Origin: Mesorhizobium sp. ORS 3359
GTDB lineage: Bacteria > Pseudomonadota > Alphaproteobacteria > Rhizobiales > Rhizobiaceae
DNA: 52,353 nt
Direction: 5' to 3'
Assembly (NCBI GenBank): GCA_000824845.1
Contig: CCNC01000195.1
Span: 1-52,353 of the forward strand
The notes under the pieces were generated by a model that saw only the letters and a list, made by a program, of their open reading frames with translations, was not told the origin of the DNA and searched no databases. This document shows positions 24,251 through 35,399 of the stretch, one piece after another (the stretch's first letter is position 1; the number at the start of each line of letters is the position of its first letter). The position numbers and the translations under genes are program-made.

Positions 24251-24766
24251 ATGGCGGATCAAAAGTCCAGCTACGATTACGAGGAACTGCTCGCCTGCGC
24301 CCGCGGCGACCTGTTCGGGCCGGGCAACGCCCAGCTGCCCTACCCGCCTATGCTGATGTTCGACCGCATCACCGAGATCAGCGAGACCGGCGGCGCTTTC
24401 GACAAGGGCTTCATCCGCGCCGAATTCGACATCAAGCCGGACCTGTGGTTCTTCGCCTGCCACTTCATCGGCAATCCGATCATGCCGGGCTGCCTCGGCC
24501 TTGACGCCATGTGGCAGTTGACGGGTTTTTATCTCGGCTGGCTGGGCGAACCCGGCAAGGGCATGGCGCTTTCGACCGGCGAGGTGAAGTTCAAGGGCAT
24601 GGTGACGCCCTCGGTGAAGAAGGTGGAGTACGGCGTCGACTTCAAGCGCGTGATGCGTGGCCGGCTGGTGCTCGGCATCGCCGATGGCTGGCTTAAGGCG
24701 GATGGCGAACCCATATACGCCGCCACGGATCTGAAGGTCGGCCTGTCCAAACAGTCGGCCGCCTGA
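24251..24766 (+). CDS. fabA: 3-hydroxydecanoyl-ACP dehydratase/isomerase
   Basis: This 171-residue enzyme dehydrates 3-hydroxyacyl-ACP and isomerises trans-2- to cis-3-decenoyl-ACP, the branch point to unsaturated fatty acids. The hot-dog fold active-site His and Asp are seen in WFFACHFIGNPIMPGC and GLDAMWQLTGF. Length and sequence are typical. The start is ATG 24251; a TTG one codon earlier is less likely. It begins the fabA-fabB-fabI group, next to divergent irr, an order conserved in rhizobia. Confidence 0.96.
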   Translation: MADQKSSYDYEELLACARGDLFGPGNAQLPYPPMLMFDRITEISETGGAFDKGFIRAEFDIKPDLWFFACHFIGNPIMPGCLGLDAMWQLTGFYLGWLGEPGKGMALSTGEVKFKGMVTPSVKKVEYGVDFKRVMRGRLVLGIADGWLKADGEPIYAATDLKVGLSKQSAA

Positions 24767-24882
24767 CCGTTTTTCGCCACAGCGTCCGCGTACCCAATGG
24801 GCGCCACGTCAGTTTATTTGCGTATGATCACAGGCGAAAACCGGCTAGGTTTTCCGCCCGGATACGCCGGAAGGAGTTGCGA

Positions 24883-26103
24883 ATGAGACGGGTCGTAGTG
24901 ACAGGGCTCGGCATTGTGTCGTCGATCGGCAACAATGCCAATGAGGTGCAGAGCTCGCTTTACGATGCCAAATCCGGCATCAGCTTTTCCAATTCCTTCG
25001 CCGAGCACGGCTTCCGCTGCCAGGTCTGGGGCGCGCCGACGCTCGATCCTACTCCGATGATCGACCGCCGCGCCATGCGCTTCCTGAGCCAGGGCGCGGC
25101 CTGGAACCATGTTGCCATGGATCAGGCGATCGCCGATGCCGGGCTTGGCGAGAGCGACATCACCAATGAGCGGACCGGCATCGTGATGGGGTCCGGCGGA
25201 CCCTCGACCCGCACCATCGTCGAGGCGGCCGAAACCACGATCAAGAACAACAGCCCCAAGCGCATCGGTCCATTCGCCGTGCCGAAGGCGATGTCGTCGA
25301 CGGCCTCGGCCACCCTGGCCACATGGTTCAAGATCCATGGCGTCAACTACTCGATCTCGTCGGCGTGCTCGACCTCGGCGCATTGCATCGGCAATGCCTA
25401 TGAGCTGATCCAGTGGGGCAAGCAGGACATGATGTTCGCCGGCGGCCACGAAGATCTCGACTGGACGATGTCGGACCTTTTCGATGCCATGGGCGCCATG
25501 TCGTCGAAATTCAACGACAAGGCATCGGCCGCTTCGCGCGCCTATGACGTCAACCGCGACGGTTTTGTCATCGCCGGCGGCGCCGGCGTGCTCGTGCTGG
25601 AGGAATTGGAGCACGCCAAGGCGCGTGGCGCCAAGATCTATGCCGAGATCGTCGGCTACGGCGCGACATCCGACGGCTACGACATGGTCGCGCCTTCCGG
25701 GGAAGGCGCAATCCGCTGCATGCGGCAGGCGCTTGCCACCGTCTCGACCCCGGTCGACTACATCAACACCCACGGGACCTCGACGCCGGTCGGCGATTCC
25801 AAGGAAATGGGCGCCATCCGCGAGGTGTTCGGCGACAAGATGCCCTACATCACCTCGACCAAGTCGCTCACCGGCCATTCGCTGGGGGCGGCCGGCGTGC
25901 AGGAATCGATCTATTCTATCCTGATGATGCAGGGCGGCTTCATCGGCGAGAGCGCCCATATCGAGGAGCTCGATCCGGAATTCGAGGGCATGCCGATCGT
26001 GCGCAAGCGTATCGACAATGCCAAGATCGACACCGTTTTGTCCAATTCCTTCGGTTTCGGTGGCACCAACGCAACGCTGATTTTCCAGCGCTATTCCGCA
26101 TAA
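24883..26103 (+). CDS. fabB: 3-oxoacyl-ACP synthase I
   Basis: This 406-residue condensing enzyme elongates acyl-ACP, including the cis-unsaturated products of FabA. The Cys-His-His triad is visible: Cys in SISSACSTSAHCIG, His in NTHGTSTPVGD and His in KSLTGHSLGAAG. The C-terminal SNSFGFGGTNATLIF is typical of the family. AAGGAG stands six bases before ATG 24883, ruling out an in-frame TTG just upstream. It is followed 13 bases later by fabI. Confidence 0.96.
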   Translation: MRRVVVTGLGIVSSIGNNANEVQSSLYDAKSGISFSNSFAEHGFRCQVWGAPTLDPTPMIDRRAMRFLSQGAAWNHVAMDQAIADAGLGESDITNERTGIVMGSGGPSTRTIVEAAETTIKNNSPKRIGPFAVPKAMSSTASATLATWFKIHGVNYSISSACSTSAHCIGNAYELIQWGKQDMMFAGGHEDLDWTMSDLFDAMGAMSSKFNDKASAASRAYDVNRDGFVIAGGAGVLVLEELEHAKARGAKIYAEIVGYGATSDGYDMVAPSGEGAIRCMRQALATVSTPVDYINTHGTSTPVGDSKEMGAIREVFGDKMPYITSTKSLTGHSLGAAGVQESIYSILMMQGGFIGESAHIEELDPEFEGMPIVRKRIDNAKIDTVLSNSFGFGGTNATLIFQRYSA

Positions 26104-26116
26104 GGATCTGCCTTTT

Positions 26117-26929
26117 ATGGAAGGGTTGATGAAGGGCAAGCGCGGGCTTGTCATGGGGGTCGCCAACGATCATTCGATCGCCTGGGGCATCGCCAAGAAA
26201 TTGTCCGAGCACGGGGCGGAGCTTGCCTTCACCTATCAGGGCGACGCCTTCGGGCGGCGCGTCAAACCGCTCGCCGAGAAGGTGGGCGCCTCCTTGATCG
26301 TGCCTTGCGACGTCGAGGACAGCGCCTCCGTCACCGCGACCTTCGAGACCCTCGGCAAGGCCTGGGGCGGGCTGGACTTCGTGGTGCACGCCATCGGCTT
26401 TTCCGACAAGAACGAGCTCAAGGGCCTCTACGCCGACACCAGCCGCGACAATTTCGTGCGCACCATGGTGATCTCTTGTTATTCCTTCACCGAGATCGCC
26501 CGCAACGCCGCCGCGCTGATGGGCAATGGCGGCTCGATGATCACACTGACCTATGCCGGGTCGGTGCGGGTGATGCCGAACTACAATGTCATGGGCGTCG
26601 CCAAAGCCGGGCTCGAGGCCAGCGTTCGCTACCTTGCCAATGACTACGGGCCGCGCGGCATCAGGGTGAACGGCATCTCGGCCGGACCGGTGCGTACGCT
26701 GGCCGGCTCTGGCGTTTCGGACGCCCGCCACATGTTCTCCTATCAGCAGCGGAACTCGCCTCTGCGGCGCACCGTGACCCTGGACGAAGTCGGCGGCTCG
26801 GCGCTTTACCTGCTCTCCGATCTTTCGTCGGGTGTCACCGGCGAAATCCATTATGTAGATTCCGGGTATCACATCGTTTCGATGCCGTCGCTGGAGGAAC
26901 TGAAGCAGAACGACGGTGGCCGCGAATAG
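26117..26929 (+). CDS. fabI: Enoyl-ACP reductase (NADH)
   Basis: This 270-residue short-chain dehydrogenase-type reductase performs the last step of fatty-acid elongation. It shows the FabI nucleotide-binding start MGVANDHSIAWGIAK and the catalytic Tyr-x6-Lys in PNYNVMGVAKAGLEASV. The substrate-binding loop is SAGPVRTLAGSGV. It closes the fabA-fabB-fabI set and is likely co-transcribed with fabB. Rhizobia often encode a second fabI elsewhere. Confidence 0.95.
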   Translation: MEGLMKGKRGLVMGVANDHSIAWGIAKKLSEHGAELAFTYQGDAFGRRVKPLAEKVGASLIVPCDVEDSASVTATFETLGKAWGGLDFVVHAIGFSDKNELKGLYADTSRDNFVRTMVISCYSFTEIARNAAALMGNGGSMITLTYAGSVRVMPNYNVMGVAKAGLEASVRYLANDYGPRGIRVNGISAGPVRTLAGSGVSDARHMFSYQQRNSPLRRTVTLDEVGGSALYLLSDLSSGVTGEIHYVDSGYHIVSMPSLEELKQNDGGRE

Positions 26930-27031
26930 TTTGCTAAGGCAAAGAGTATTTTCCAGTAAAATTAGATGCATCGGCGGAAACTCATTTTAAGGAGATTTCC
27001 GCTACAAGGCCCCTCAATCCAGGGACCTTGC

Positions 27032-28585
27032 ATGTCTGCAGTCAGTAACCCGAAGCGAACACCGCTGTTCCGGCTGATCACCATCGCCAGCTCCGGCATG
27101 GGCAGTTTCATCCTCGGATTGTGGGGGCTGCGGTTCGGCTTCGGCGATGGCATGGCCGGCATGCCGGCCGAGACGATGATAGGCGTCATCGCCGCGCTAT
27201 GCGCCCTTGCCGCCGGCGGTGCGGCGATGTCGTTCTTCGCCGGCGTCGATGAATCGGTGGCCTATGTCGTCAACGAAACCAATTTCGACAAGCTGACGGG
27301 GCTTCTGTCGCGCCAGGCCATGGTCGGCAAGATAGCCGATGCCGCCTCGGAGACGATCCGAACCGGCGAGCCGGTGTTCCTGATCGACATCGATATCGAC
27401 CGATTCAAGCAGATCAACGACGCCATCGGCTACAGCCATGGCGACGACCTTGTCCGTGCCTTCACCAGCAGGCTGAAGGAGAGCATGCCGAAGGATGCGG
27501 TGATCGGGCGGATCGGCGCCGGCGAGTTCGGCGTGCTGCTGCCGGACCGCGACATCAAAGGTTCGATCGAGCGGCTCATCGAGAAGCTCATCAACGAAAT
27601 GATGGAACCATATCAGCTGCAGAGCCACCTGCAGTCGGTCAGCCTTTCCGTCGGCATCGTGGCGATGCCGAAGGACGGCGTCGACCCGGTCCAAGTCCTG
27701 CGCCGCTCGAACCTGGCGCTGCAGAATGCGCGGGCCAGCGGCGTCGGCAACTGGTCTGTCTTCCACGCCGACATGGGCCGCGTGGCCGACTATCGGCAAT
27801 GGATCGAATCGGAGCTGAAGACCGCTTTCGACCGCGGCGACTTCAGTCTCCATTACCAGCCGCAGCTCAATCTGCCGAGTGGTCGCGTCGTCGGCTACGA
27901 GGCGCTGATCCGCTGGAAGCATCCAGAGCGCGGCATGATTCCGCCGATGGAGTTCATTCCGATCGCCGAGGAAACCGGTATGATCAATCCGATCGGCGAA
28001 TGGGTGCTGCGCAAGGCCTGCAGCGACGCCGCGCACCTGCCGCAGGACTGCTTCGTCGCCGTCAACATCTCGCCGGTCCAGTTCATGACCAGGGATTTCG
28101 TCGGCATCGTGCGCGAGGTGATGGAATCGACCGGCATCAAGCCGTCGCGGCTGGAGCTCGAGGTCACCGAGACGGCGATGATGCAGGATCGCGACCGCGC
28201 CGCCGCGATCCTGGAGCAGCTTGCCGGGATGGGGATTTCGGTGGCCGTCGACGATTTCGGGACCGGCTATTCCAATTTGAGCTACCTGATCGACTTCTCC
28301 TTCGGCAAGCTGAAGATCGACCGTTCCTTCGTCAGCCGCATCGACACCGACTCCAGTTCCGGCGCGATCGTCTCGACCATTGTCGGCCTGTCGCGGGCGC
28401 TGGGTGTCGGCATCATCGCCGAAGGCGTGGAAACCGAGAACCAGGCTACGCTGCTCAGGGCCGCGGGCTGCGAGGTGGTCCAGGGCTATCTGTTCGGCCG
28501 CCCGGCCCCACTCACGGACGAACTCGCCGAAGCGCGGCCGGCTTTCGGCACCCGCGAGCCCGCACGGATCGTCAGCCTACAGTAA
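27032..28585 (+). CDS. Membrane GGDEF/EAL protein, probable c-di-GMP phosphodiesterase
   Basis: The 517-residue protein has two N-terminal hydrophobic segments (about 12-32 and 46-70), then a GGDEF domain (about 85-240) and an EAL domain (about 260-505). The GGDEF signature is degenerate (GAGEF at 162-166) and no RxxD inhibitory site precedes it, so cyclase activity is doubtful. The EAL domain keeps the key residues: YEALIRW, VNISPVQF, LELEVTE, DDFGTGYSNL, LKIDRSFV, AEGVET and VQGYLFG. It should therefore hydrolyse c-di-GMP. ATG 27032 has AGGGA just upstream; the open frame to 26966 is less likely. It follows fabI after about 100 bases. Confidence 0.88.
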   Translation: MSAVSNPKRTPLFRLITIASSGMGSFILGLWGLRFGFGDGMAGMPAETMIGVIAALCALAAGGAAMSFFAGVDESVAYVVNETNFDKLTGLLSRQAMVGKIADAASETIRTGEPVFLIDIDIDRFKQINDAIGYSHGDDLVRAFTSRLKESMPKDAVIGRIGAGEFGVLLPDRDIKGSIERLIEKLINEMMEPYQLQSHLQSVSLSVGIVAMPKDGVDPVQVLRRSNLALQNARASGVGNWSVFHADMGRVADYRQWIESELKTAFDRGDFSLHYQPQLNLPSGRVVGYEALIRWKHPERGMIPPMEFIPIAEETGMINPIGEWVLRKACSDAAHLPQDCFVAVNISPVQFMTRDFVGIVREVMESTGIKPSRLELEVTETAMMQDRDRAAAILEQLAGMGISVAVDDFGTGYSNLSYLIDFSFGKLKIDRSFVSRIDTDSSSGAIVSTIVGLSRALGVGIIAEGVETENQATLLRAAGCEVVQGYLFGRPAPLTDELAEARPAFGTREPARIVSLQ

Positions 28586-28604
28586 ACCAGCACGCAACAG
28601 TATT

Positions 28605-29612
28605 TCAGCGTCGCGCCGACAACACCTTGAACATGCCGTCGCGGGCGATCTCGGTATGGCTGGCGAAGGCCTCGGACAGCACCTGTTCATAGGGAAGCTG
28701 GCGATTGGCGACCATGAACAGGCGGCCGCCCGGTTTCAGCGCCTTCGACGCGGCGCGGATCATGCCGGCGCCAATGCCGGGCTCGGCGGCGCGGCCGCTG
28801 TGGAAAGGCGGGTTCATGACGATGGCGTCGTAGCGCCGCTCGACCGCCTCGGTGAGCAGATCGATCCAGAAGAAGCGCGGCTCGCTGGCGCCACGGACAT
28901 TCAACCTGGCTGCTTCCAGGGCTTCGAATTCCGCTTCATAGAGATCGAGCGCGGTGAGGCTCTGCGAGCGCTGCAGGACTTCCGCCGCCAGATAACCCCA
29001 GCCGGCACAGAAATCAGCGACGTTGCCTTTGAGATCATCCGGCAGGCTCGCAACGAGCAGTTTCGAACCGGCGTCGATCCTGTCAAACGAGAACATGCCA
29101 GGCGCGGTTCTGAAACCGCCCCCAACAACAAGGTCGGGGTTGCCGGCGCGCAGCGTCTCGGCTGCTTCGGTGCCGGCCCGCCGGAACCAGAAGGCAACGC
29201 CGTGATGCTTCGGCAGATGGCCTTCGAGCGGAGCCAGCGCATTGATCCGCTTGCGCAGGCTGTCGATGCCGTCGTCCTTGCCACCTGCGACAGCGATCAG
29301 CCCGCCCGGCGCGACACGCTCGAGTGCTTCGGCAATGCGCACCTCATTCTGACCCCGATGACGGCCGGCGAGCACGAGAGCCATGTCGTAGCCCTGGCCT
29401 TCCACGCGCGGCGTGACCGTGTAGCCGGACGCCAGCAAGGCGCGGAAATGCGGTCGAAAGCCTTGCACCAGATGCAGCGCCGCATCGAAGCCTTCGGGCA
29501 AGCGGAAGCCGGGCTCGGCGCCCAGAAAAAGAACGCGGGCGTCCTTTCGCGGCAGAGGCAGCGCCTCGGCCTCGAACGGGTAGAACAGCGTCTTCAGCGG
29601 CTCGGCGGCCAT
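28605..29612 (-). CDS. rsmC: 16S rRNA (guanine-N2) methyltransferase, RsmC-like
   Basis: This 335-residue SAM-dependent methyltransferase has an N-terminal pseudo-domain and a C-terminal catalytic domain. The latter has the motif I-like DFCAGWGYLAAEVL (about 200-213) and the N2-guanine motif IVMNPPFHSGR (about 262-272), typical of the RsmC/RsmD/RlmG group. RsmC methylates G1207 of 16S rRNA; this precise target is inferred. It lies downstream of pnp, beyond a terminator. Confidence 0.82.
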   Translation of the reverse strand: MAAEPLKTLFYPFEAEALPLPRKDARVLFLGAEPGFRLPEGFDAALHLVQGFRPHFRALLASGYTVTPRVEGQGYDMALVLAGRHRGQNEVRIAEALERVAPGGLIAVAGGKDDGIDSLRKRINALAPLEGHLPKHHGVAFWFRRAGTEAAETLRAGNPDLVVGGGFRTAPGMFSFDRIDAGSKLLVASLPDDLKGNVADFCAGWGYLAAEVLQRSQSLTALDLYEAEFEALEAARLNVRGASEPRFFWIDLLTEAVERRYDAIVMNPPFHSGRAAEPGIGAGMIRAASKALKPGGRLFMVANRQLPYEQVLSEAFASHTEIARDGMFKVLSARR

Positions 29613-29623
29613 TCATCCACCCT

Positions 29624-29659
29624 CGAAACAAAACGGGCGCGACCTTGCGGCGCGCCCGT
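29624..29659 (-). terminator. Rho-independent terminator after pnp
   Basis: The minus strand reads ACGGGCGCG, a nine-base loop, CGCGCCCGT and TTTGTTT, 24 bases past the pnp stop and just before the rsmC start. Confidence 0.85.
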
Positions 29660-29682
29660 CTTAAACTATCCAGCCGAACCGA

Positions 29683-31833
<2,151 letters not shown>

Positions 31834-32196
31834 ATCTTGTCCTTCATATGCGGAAAGGGCCGCACCGTCCTAACGGTCGCGGGTTCTCCCTTTCCTGGCT
31901 TCCTTCGGGCAGCCACGGGCAAGACAACGGGAAGCTCGATAGATCCGGCTCAAGGCCGAGCGAGCATCCTGCAATCCTGCCCCATGACCGTCCATGGGCG
32001 GTTCCGGATAGCCCTCTGCGGTCCGGAACCCGATTGGCCGGCTGGTCGGCCGGCCTTGCGCTTGACGCCGGAAACGCCGTTTCCGGAACGCGCCATGCGC
32101 GCAGGCGAATTTCCTTTTCAGCATTGCGGCAGCGGACTATCCGATGCGCCAATGCGCGACCGGCGGGCCCCCTTGGAGAGCCCGCCGGTCAATTGG
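31834..32196 (-). other. rpsO-pnp intercistronic region with several hairpins
   Basis: The stretch of 363 bases holds no convincing gene. Four stems are clear: GACCGGCGGGC / GCCCGCCGGTC at 32158-32190 right after rpsO, CCGGAAAC / GTTTCCGG at 32068-32086, GGTTCCGGA / TCCGGAACC at 32000-32030, and CCATG / CATGG near 31982-31997. The first looks like an rpsO attenuator without a clear T run; the others would fold in the pnp leader. In E. coli a hairpin leader of pnp is cut by RNase III and used for autocontrol; a similar role here is inferred. Confidence 0.5.
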
Positions 32197-32466
32197 TCAG
32201 CGACGGAGACCGAGCTTGTCGATCAGCGTCTGGTAGCGCGCGTCGTCCTTGCGCTTGAGATAATCAAGCAGGCTGCGGCGCTGGGAAACCAGAGCAAGCA
32301 GGCCACGGCGGGAATGGTTGTCCTTCTTGTGGTCCTTGAAATGCTCTGTCAGGTTCTTGATGCGCTCGGAAAGAATGGCAACCTGGACTTCCGGAGATCC
32401 GGTATCGCCTTTCGCAGTCGCGAATTCGGTCATCAGTTCTTTCTTGCGCTCGGCAGTAATCGACAT
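32197..32466 (-). CDS. rpsO: 30S ribosomal protein S15
   Basis: This 89-residue protein is a clear S15: MSITAERKKELMTEFATAKG, then DTGSPEVQVAILSERI and HSRRGLLALVSQRRSLLDYL. It binds 16S rRNA in the platform of the small subunit. AAGGAAAG lies before ATG 32466; the frame is open further upstream but the standard start is clear. The rpsO-pnp order is widely conserved in bacteria. Confidence 0.98.
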   Translation of the reverse strand: MSITAERKKELMTEFATAKGDTGSPEVQVAILSERIKNLTEHFKDHKKDNHSRRGLLALVSQRRSLLDYLKRKDDARYQTLIDKLGLRR

Positions 32467-32660
32467 CGTGCTTTCCTTATCTGTTGGAGGAAACGGGACG
32501 CCCACAGCCGGGATGTCGTCCAGCAGGGGCCAGTGCAAGCGACGCGTCAGGGCGCGAAGCTGCGGCGCATATAGTGCAATTCCGGAAAAAACGCCAGCCC
32601 AATTGTCAAGCCGGCTTGTCGCAGGTTCCGGCGACGAAAAACGGGGAATTCAAAGGCCAA

Positions 32661-32764
32661 TGCATGTCGCCCAGAAGTGTGCGGCGGTTCTGGGAAAACG
32701 ACATGCATCAAAAACAAAGACCTAAAGCGCGTCGCCTGAATCCGTTTCATCGCGACGCGCTTTA
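32661..32764 (+). repeat. Palindromic intergenic repeat, copy 3 (diverged)
   Basis: TGCATGTCGCCCAGAA ... GTTCTGGGAAAACGACATGCA forms a nested palindrome like the other copies, followed by ACCTAAAGCGCGTCGC ... GCGACGCGCTTTA. The overall plan matches 11786-11888, with diverged core bases. The final TTTA supplies the TAA stop of corA on the minus strand (32762-32764). Confidence 0.8.
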
Positions 32765-33856
32765 GAGCCACTTCTTCCATTTGAAGAACGCGATCAAACC
32801 GACCGCGACGACCGCCATGAACAGTAGCGAGGCCGGATAACCGTAATAGGCCTTCAGCTCGGGCATGTTCCAGGGCGAGCTTTCCGGGTCGAAATTCATG
32901 CCCCAGACGCCGACCAGGAAGGTCAGCGGCATGAAGATCACCGAGACGATCGTCAGATAGGAAATGACGTCGTTGGTGCGGGCCTGGGACAGCGAGAGAT
33001 GCATCTCGATCAGGCCGGTGAGCATGTCGCGCTGGTTCTCGACCAGCTCGATCAGCCGCAGCGAATGGTCGAGCGTGTCGTTGAAGAAGATCTTGGTTTC
33101 AGCCTTCACGAAGGGCACGTCGTTGCGGATCAGCGTCGCCAGCGCGTCGCGCATCGGCCACAGCACGCCCTTGAGCACGTTGGCGTCGCGCCTGAGTTCA
33201 TGCAGCTGCCGCATCTGATGCTTGTGCGGCTTGTTCAACATTTCATCCTCGATGCCGTCGACCAGTTCGCTCGCTGCCTCGATCGGCGGGAAATAGCTGT
33301 CGACAATGGCATCGATCAGCGCATAGGCAAGATAGTCGGCGCTGCGCGAGCGCAGCCGGTTCGGCATCGCGGCCGCGATGCGCTTGCGCACCGGATCGAA
33401 CGGATCGCCCTCGCGTTCCTGGAAAGTGACGACGAAATTCCGGCCGAAGAATAGCGAGATCTGCTCGTAGCGATGCGCGGTGACATCGTCGATCATGCGC
33501 ATGACGACGAAGGCATGGTCCTCGAAGAAATCCACCTTGGGCCGCTGCCCGGTGTTGACGACGTCCTCCAGCGCCAGCGGGTGGAGGTTGAAGATACGGC
33601 CGATCTCCTCGATCAGCGGAATGTTGGCAAGCCCCGTGCAGTCCAGCCAGACGACAGGCCATTTCTCGCAATGGGTGTTGAGGTCGTCGATCGAGGCATT
33701 GTCGATGGTTTCGTATTTCTGCGGCGAGATCAGTGTCAGCCGAAGCTCGCTGCGCCGTGCCGCCGGATCGGCGATCAGCGTGCCGGGCGACGCCCCGACC
33801 GGCGGCCGGCGGGTTCTCAGCGGCGCCCTCTTGTTGCCTGTATCAGCCTTGGCCAT
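32762..33856 (-). CDS. corA: CorA-family divalent metal transporter
   Basis: This 364-residue magnesium/cobalt transporter homologue has a large cytoplasmic N-terminal domain and two C-terminal membrane helices. The selectivity motif GMN is present in FLVGVWGMNFDPE near residue 320, and the protein ends with a basic KWKKWL tail. ATG 33856 gives normal length; the frame is open far upstream through truB but without similarity. The gene lies 46 bases after truB and before rpsO, interrupting the usual truB-rpsO neighbourhood, and its stop codon is inside a palindromic repeat. Confidence 0.9.
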   Translation of the reverse strand: MAKADTGNKRAPLRTRRPPVGASPGTLIADPAARRSELRLTLISPQKYETIDNASIDDLNTHCEKWPVVWLDCTGLANIPLIEEIGRIFNLHPLALEDVVNTGQRPKVDFFEDHAFVVMRMIDDVTAHRYEQISLFFGRNFVVTFQEREGDPFDPVRKRIAAAMPNRLRSRSADYLAYALIDAIVDSYFPPIEAASELVDGIEDEMLNKPHKHQMRQLHELRRDANVLKGVLWPMRDALATLIRNDVPFVKAETKIFFNDTLDHSLRLIELVENQRDMLTGLIEMHLSLSQARTNDVISYLTIVSVIFMPLTFLVGVWGMNFDPESSPWNMPELKAYYGYPASLLFMAVVAVGLIAFFKWKKWL

Positions 33857-33902
33857 GAGATCCCTGAAGCGTCGGCACCCGGTGGAGCTTAGACGACCGG
33901 TT

Positions 33903-34862
33903 TCACCCGGCAAAGACCCGCTTGGGCTTGAACATGCCCTGCTCGATGGCACCGATGGCGACGAGCCTGCCACGCGCGGTGGCGCAGGCCTCCTCCGCCT
34001 CGACCGGCGCATCGCGGCCGCGAATGATGACGGGATTGCCGAGGCGGATCTTCGTCGCCGCGTCGTCGCTGACCGCGACTTGCGGCAGGCAATCGAGCGC
34101 CGCCGCCGTTTCGACCAGCAGCGCGTCGATGGCGCTGAAATCGACCGGCGCCTCGGCCTTATCCGGACTGTCTTCAGTCTTGCCGCCAAAACGGGCCGCT
34201 TCCAGTTCGGCTACCGTGACGAAATCGTCCGGCGTGAACGGCTCGACCTCGACGCGGCGCAATTCAGCGATATGGCCGAAGCAGCCGAGATCGCGGCCCA
34301 TGTCGCGCGCCAGCGAACGCACATAGGTGCCCTTGCCGCATTCGACCTCGAAGACAGTCTTGTCGGCATTGTGCTCGATAATATCCAAACGGCCGATTTC
34401 AATTTCCCGCGCGGGTATCTCGACCGTCTCGCCGTCGCGGGCGAGATCATAGGCGCGCTCGCCGGCGATCTTGATGGCCGAGAATTGCGGCGGCGTCTGC
34501 ATGATGATGCCGGTGTATTTCGGCAGCAGCGCCCTCAGTTCGGCCTCGGCCGGGCGCCGATCGGAGCTGTTGGTCACCGGGCCTTCGAGGTCGTCGGTCG
34601 AGCGCTCCTCACCCCAGGCGACGGTGAAGCGGTAGATCTTGGCGCCATCCTGCACATAGGGAACGGTCTTAGTCGCTTCGCCAAGCGCGATCGGCAGCAT
34701 GCCGGAAGCGAGCGGATCGAGCGTGCCGGCATGGCCGGCCTTCTCGGCCTGAAACAGCCATTTGATCTTGGAAACGGCCTCGGTCGAGCCCATGCCGACC
34801 GGCTTGTCCAGCACCACCCAGCCGGAGACCGGCCGACCCTTCTTCTTGCCGCGCCGCGCCAC
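33903..34862 (-). CDS. truB: tRNA pseudouridine-55 synthase
   Basis: This 319-residue enzyme isomerises U55 in the T-loop of tRNAs. The catalytic Asp lies in the motif GHAGTLDPLASGMLP (about 43-57), and YVRSLARDMGRDLG is also typical. The start is GTG at 34862, overlapping the rbfA TAG by one base. rbfA-truB is a widely conserved pair in the nusA-infB operon. A charged insertion near residues 230-250 is usual in rhizobia. Confidence 0.96.
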   Translation of the reverse strand: MARRGKKKGRPVSGWVVLDKPVGMGSTEAVSKIKWLFQAEKAGHAGTLDPLASGMLPIALGEATKTVPYVQDGAKIYRFTVAWGEERSTDDLEGPVTNSSDRRPAEAELRALLPKYTGIIMQTPPQFSAIKIAGERAYDLARDGETVEIPAREIEIGRLDIIEHNADKTVFEVECGKGTYVRSLARDMGRDLGCFGHIAELRRVEVEPFTPDDFVTVAELEAARFGGKTEDSPDKAEAPVDFSAIDALLVETAAALDCLPQVAVSDDAATKIRLGNPVIIRGRDAPVEAEEACATARGRLVAIGAIEQGMFKPKRVFAG

Positions 34863-35278
34863 TATTCCTCGTCCTTGTCGTTGTTCTTGCCGTCGCCGAG
34901 ATCGCGCGCCACTTCGGGCGATTTCAGCAGTTCATTGATCTTCGCGAAGTTGTCGAAGGATGTGTCGAGCCGGAAGCGGAACTCGGGCATATACTTCATC
35001 TGCCTCAGAGCGCCCGAAACACGGCCGCGGATGAACTTGGCGTGCCTGTTGAGCGCCTCTACCACGGCGTTGTCGTCAGCCGCGCCAAGCGGCGAGACGA
35101 AAGCGGTGGCGATCTTGAGATCGGGCGACATGCGCACCTCGGAGACCGAGACGACGCTGTTCTCGATCACCGGATCGATGATCTCGCCGCGCTGCAGCGT
35201 TTCGGAAAGGGCATGACGCACCTGCTCGCCGACGCGCAGCATGCGCTGGGAGGGGCCTGACGTTGTCGAACGTGACAT
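34862..35278 (-). CDS. rbfA: Ribosome-binding factor A
   Basis: This 138-residue KH-like protein assists maturation of the 16S 5' end. It shows RMLRVGEQVRHALSETLQRG, then VSVSEVRMSPDLKIATAFVS and RQMKYMPEFRFRLDTSFD, and an acidic tail ending DKDEE. ATG 35278 gives the conserved N-terminus; the open frame upstream is without similarity. It lies 121 bases after infB and overlaps truB by one base. Confidence 0.95.
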   Translation of the reverse strand: MSRSTTSGPSQRMLRVGEQVRHALSETLQRGEIIDPVIENSVVSVSEVRMSPDLKIATAFVSPLGAADDNAVVEALNRHAKFIRGRVSGALRQMKYMPEFRFRLDTSFDNFAKINELLKSPEVARDLGDGKNNDKDEE

Positions 35279-35399
35279 TTCTTCGGTCCTGAAATCGTGA
35301 AGCGCGGGATGGGACCACGCCACATGTCTCAAATGCATGAGCGGTCTGGGCGGCAGCCTTGCGGCCGCCGCCCGTTTCATTTCGGCAAGTATACCCGAA

